Assembly (NCBI GenBank): GCA_004321915.1
Contig: SCQE01000081.1
Coordinates: 62,001-126,000 of the forward strand
Direction of reading: 5' to 3'
DNA from: Nitrospirota bacterium
Lineage (GTDB): Bacteria > Nitrospirota > Thermodesulfovibrionia > Thermodesulfovibrionales > Dissulfurispiraceae
Length of the DNA: 64,000 nt
Part shown: piece after piece, positions 61,232 to 64,000 of the stretch
How positions within the stretch are numbered: position 1 is the stretch's first letter
How the letters are laid out: each line of letters starts with the position of its first letter
Translations under genes and position numbers: made by a program
The notes under the pieces: model-generated
Told to the model about the DNA's origin: nothing
Seen by the model: only the letters and a program-made list of their open reading frames with translations
Databases searched by the model: none

Positions 61232-62119
61232 TTACGCACCTCCCTTTTCTGCCGCTATATCAAGATTGCATTTGTGCTTGTAAGCCTCGACAGCCGCCTG
61301 CTCCTCGGTCTTATAGAACTGGAGCCTCGACATCAGGCTGTTCCAGTCCACCTTATGGCCGTCGAACTCGGGGCCGTCAACACAGACGAACTGCGCCCCT
61401 TCGGTCAGCGGCACGCGGCAGCCGCCGCACATCCCTGTGCCGTCGATCATAATGCTGTTAAGGCTGACGGTCGTAGGGGCATTGAAAGGCTTTGTTGCGA
61501 GGGCCACGAATTTCATCATAATGGCCGGGCCGATCGCCCAGATATGGGCCACGTCCCTTCTCTTGGATTCGAGCAGTTCCTTAAGCGGGTCGGTTACCAG
61601 ACACTTTCTGCCGTATGAGCCGTCGTCGGTGCAGATATGAAGCTCGTCGGAGACCGCCTTCATCTTTTCCTCCCAGAAGAGCAGGCCCTTGTTGCGGGCG
61701 CCGATTATCGAGACGACATAGTTGCCGGCCTCTTTCAGGGAACGCGCAATCGGATATATCGGGGCGATCCCTACACCGCCGCCGACACAAACCACCGTGC
61801 CGTAATTTTTTATTTCCGTGGGATGTCCGAGGGGCCCTGCGAAGCTGGCCACAGTGTCTCCGACCTTCATCGCGCCCAACTGCATTGTGGATTTGCCCAC
61901 CTCTTGAAGTATAAGCGTTATCGTCCCCGCGTTCCTGTCGTAATCCGCGATCGTAAGCGGAACGCGCTCCCCGCGTTCGTCGATCCTGATGATGATGAAC
62001 TGCCCTGCCTGAGCCTTTCTGGCGACCTGCGGGGCCTCGATTACCATAAGTTTGGTAACGTCGCTCAGGGTCTCTTTTTGCAGGATCTTATAACCGGTTG
62101 CTGCGGCTGTATCTCCCAT
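61232..62119 (-). CDS. nfnA: NfnA-type ferredoxin-NADP+ reductase (small subunit)
   Basis: The 295-aa protein has the PyrK/ferredoxin-reductase FAD domain (FIIIRIDERGERVPLTIADYD, quoted by its RVPLTIADYD core), the NAD-binding VCVGGGVGIAPIYPIAR, and a C-terminal [2Fe-2S] site GTGMCGGCRVPL with further Cys FVCVDGPEFDG. This is the usual NfnA layout. GGAGGG lies five bases before the start. First gene of the pair. Confidence 0.88.
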   Translation of the reverse strand: MGDTAAATGYKILQKETLSDVTKLMVIEAPQVARKAQAGQFIIIRIDERGERVPLTIADYDRNAGTITLILQEVGKSTMQLGAMKVGDTVASFAGPLGHPTEIKNYGTVVCVGGGVGIAPIYPIARSLKEAGNYVVSIIGARNKGLLFWEEKMKAVSDELHICTDDGSYGRKCLVTDPLKELLESKRRDVAHIWAIGPAIMMKFVALATKPFNAPTTVSLNSIMIDGTGMCGGCRVPLTEGAQFVCVDGPEFDGHKVDWNSLMSRLQFYKTEEQAAVEAYKHKCNLDIAAEKGGA

Positions 62120-62235
62120 ATCTTCCCTCCATGATTAAAAAGTTGAATTGAATTTTAGCATAACCTGCGGCTGAGTCAAAATATGTTTAGTTAATACAGG
62201 CATAAAAAAAATTAGGGCGCGGGTTCCGGATATTT

Positions 62236-62616
62236 CTAAGACCCGCTGTGCTGTTTTTTCTTCTTGCTCTCGCTCCAGCCGAGTATGAACACGCCGACCG
62301 ATATCAGCATGGTGCCTATAGTCAGCTGCACCGTGATCTTTTCGCCGAGCAAAAAATGGGACGCGAAAGCGATCGTAACATAGAGCAACGATGCTGCAGA
62401 AAGCGCAATGGAAAGCCTCGTGGTCTTGAGTATCTGCATCCACGCGATAAAGGAGAGCAGATAAAAACCGTATCCAAGCACAAGGAGGTGGTTCAACATA
62501 GAGCCGGACGAAGCGACCCTTAGCGCCCCCAGTTTCAACAACAACTGCGCCACAGTATCGGAAGAGATGAGCAGGAGCCAGAAGAATGCCGCTTTGAGAT
62601 TGTTATGGCCGGACAT
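62236..62616 (-). CDS. small EamA/SMR-type membrane transporter
   Basis: The 126-aa protein has four hydrophobic helices (residues about 8-25, 40-62, 70-90 and 96-115), with the DMT-type motifs KLGALRVAS and GEKITVQLTIGTMLISVGVFIL. It resembles ArnE/ArnF-like half-size transporters. Substrate unknown. It is divergent from the arginase-like gene with only 34 bases between them. A GC-rich hairpin overlaps its stop (62219-62246) and is followed by eight T on the minus strand, a possible terminator. Confidence 0.75.
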   Translation of the reverse strand: MSGHNNLKAAFFWLLLISSDTVAQLLLKLGALRVASSGSMLNHLLVLGYGFYLLSFIAWMQILKTTRLSIALSAASLLYVTIAFASHFLLGEKITVQLTIGTMLISVGVFILGWSESKKKKQHSGS

Positions 62617-62650
62617 TTCACATTATACACTTTTGGGGTATTATAAAATC

Positions 62651-63514
62651 ATGGGTCCAAGCGCCATTGTCCTCGATTTCGACGGTTCGGTCAGACCTCC
62701 CGGAGGATCGTCATGCTGCGATTTAAGGACATTCGAGGAGAGGATACGATATGCCGCAGGCTTTACCGGTATGCTTGCGCTCGAAAATGAACTGAAAGAT
62801 ATAGCCGCCGCGCATAGAATCTTTTTCTGCGGGAGCGGAGATTTTCATCATGTCAGCCACTCGCTTATCAAACTGCGGCCTTTGAAAAAAGTGCATGTAA
62901 TAGTGTTCGACAACCATCCGGACAATATGTTGTTCCCTTTCGGAATTCATTGCGGCTCTTGGGTTTGCCGCGCAGCTCAGCTTCCGAACGTTGCAAGCAT
63001 CGCTGTTTTCGGAATTGCCTCTCAGGACATAGAGGGCATAAATCTGTTCCAAAACAGGTTCGGGGTCTTGAGGTCCGGAAAGGTAAAATATTTCTGTCTT
63101 AAAACAGTATCGGAAGTCGGCTCGTTTTTAAGCGGCGGCGGGATGGTCCAAACGTCGTCTTTGGCCGGGTCGCTGAAAGAATATATCGCAAGCAAAGACG
63201 GGGCCTTCTACCTTTCCATCGATAAGGATGTGCTCTCTGCCGACTCGATTAAAACATCGTGGGACCAAGGGACACTGAAAGAAAAAGAGCTTTTGGAATG
63301 CATAGACCTGTTGTCGGGCCGCATAGCTGCAGCGGACATTTACGGAGACTTGTCGTTTTACAACTACAAAAGCCCTGCTAAAAAAATCCTCCGCCGCATC
63401 GACGGAAAGGACGCTTTAATCGAAAACCTCGAACAAGAACAGGCGCATCATCATGCTCTGAACGAGAGATTGCTTGCGCTGCTTGTCCCCTACCTAACCG
63501 CCAGCGTCAGGTAA
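62651..63514 (+). CDS. arginase/agmatinase superfamily protein
   Basis: From ATG 62651 the product is about 287 aa. Metal-binding motifs of ureohydrolases are visible: GSGDFHHVSH (cf. GGDHS), VFDNHPDN (cf. DAHxD) and SIDKDVLSAD (cf. SxDxDxxDP). The dimanganese ligands are therefore mostly kept but the guanidino-binding loops differ, so the substrate is uncertain. The earlier in-frame start would overlap the divergent transporter gene. The 3' end overlaps the protease gene by 25 bases. Confidence 0.75.
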   Translation: MGPSAIVLDFDGSVRPPGGSSCCDLRTFEERIRYAAGFTGMLALENELKDIAAAHRIFFCGSGDFHHVSHSLIKLRPLKKVHVIVFDNHPDNMLFPFGIHCGSWVCRAAQLPNVASIAVFGIASQDIEGINLFQNRFGVLRSGKVKYFCLKTVSEVGSFLSGGGMVQTSSLAGSLKEYIASKDGAFYLSIDKDVLSADSIKTSWDQGTLKEKELLECIDLLSGRIAAADIYGDLSFYNYKSPAKKILRRIDGKDALIENLEQEQAHHHALNERLLALLVPYLTASVR

Positions 63515-64000
63515 ATGGTCGAACCGTTCCTGTAAATCAGCATCAGAACACTCTGGTCCGCGCCTATCTTCGAAACAACGGCCTCGTATTCTTTACTGTT
63601 GTTTATCTTCTTTTTGTTTATCTCGATGATTATATCGCCCTTGGCCAGCATGCCTTCTGAAGGGCTGCCGTCGGCCATGTCGCTGATGATAACGCCTGTT
63701 ATGCGCTTGGGTATGTCGAGTTTCTTCCTTGCGTCCTGCTCGATATTCCGCACCTGAACGCCTTTGAGAATATTATCGACCCCTCCGCCCGACGAGGCCT
63801 TCTGCATATCGGAAGGAAGCTCGGCGATCAGCGCTTTAAGATTGACCGCTTTGCCTTCGCGCAAAACTTTTATCGTGACCTCTTTGCCGGGGGCCGTTGT
63901 CGCAACCATATTGCGAAATACCGCAGGGTCGGCCACCTCTTTGCCGTCGAACTCGACAACCACATCCCCGCGTTTGACTCCGGCCTTCTCGGCAGGACTG
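63490..64000 (-). CDS. HtrA/DegP-type serine protease, C-terminal PDZ part (5' end outside window)
   Basis: The visible 170 residues contain the end of one PDZ domain (SPAEKAGVKRGDVVVEFDG) and a complete second one (GVIISDMADGSPSEGMLAKG, DIIIEINKKKI). Two PDZ domains after a trypsin-like domain is the Do/DegP/MucD layout; the protease domain lies beyond the window. It should be a periplasmic quality-control protease. Confidence 0.88.
   Translation of the reverse strand, partial: SPAEKAGVKRGDVVVEFDGKEVADPAVFRNMVATTAPGKEVTIKVLREGKAVNLKALIAELPSDMQKASSGGGVDNILKGVQVRNIEQDARKKLDIPKRITGVIISDMADGSPSEGMLAKGDIIIEINKKKINNSKEYEAVVSKIGADQSVLMLIYRNGSTIYLTLAVR

Noticed and set aside
60695-61618. 307-codon plus-strand open frame opposite nfnB and nfnA
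   Set aside because: Antisense to two clearly recognised genes; rich in Arg/His/Cys as expected for a shadow frame.

Overview
The window reads as a chromosome segment of a Gram-negative, probably anaerobic bacterium. Outer-membrane genes (lptD, tolQRAB, an LPS heptosyltransferase-like glycosyltransferase) indicate a diderm. An Nfn-type ferredoxin:NADP+ oxidoreductase pair, several small ferredoxins, and the order trpB-trpA-accD-folC fit Nitrospirota or Desulfobacterota-like lineages. That placement is inferred from gene content and order only. Most housekeeping genes sit in tight operons with 4-base stop/start overlaps.

Layout. 1-2.3 kb: ferredoxin tail, zinc-ribbon protein, an unrecognised ORF, an acyltransferase and a Crp/Fnr regulator. 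2.3-8.9 kb is an accessory stretch: a DUF4143-type ATPase with a palindromic operator, a PD-(D/E)XK-like protein, a double-AAA+ ATPase, and a BrnT toxin/CopG-type antitoxin/WYL-regulator cluster. 8.9-17.6 kb is one long minus-strand operon (trpB, trpA, accD, folC, lptD, truB, purB, PilZ). trpB2-trpF are divergent from it, followed by queF and hicAB. 20.6-26.4 kb encodes three consecutive pilin-like surface proteins; two carry L-type-lectin-like domains and one also has six near-identical Kelch-like repeats. 26.4-39.8 kb holds a TPR lipoprotein-like or secreted protein, a MITE, an ABC/MFP exporter operon, nth, a ferredoxin, a soluble chemoreceptor, tolQRAB, a phosphofructokinase and surE.

39.8-58.1 kb is the defence island. 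It starts with an ORF6N gene between 49-bp direct repeats, a WYL regulator, a decayed Bro-N antirepressor and a small basic ORF. A complete type I-C CRISPR-Cas operon follows: cas3, cas5c, cas8c with an internal cas11c start, cas7c, cas4, cas1, cas2. A GIY-YIG nuclease gene bracketed by inverted repeats sits between cas1 and cas2. The array has 101 intact 32-bp repeats plus one degenerate terminal repeat. A VapBC module closes the island.

58.2-64 kb: DUF4337 protein, family 9 glycosyltransferase, nfnB/nfnA, a small DMT transporter, an arginase-superfamily protein and the 3' part of an HtrA/DegP protease.

The most noteworthy items are the GIY-YIG insertion in the adaptation module and its link to a MITE-like element, the lectin/Kelch pseudopilin cassette, related spacers sharing a 16-bp palindrome, an apparent AUC start for trpB, and heptameric GCTGATN-type repeats scattered near accessory genes and at the lptD start.
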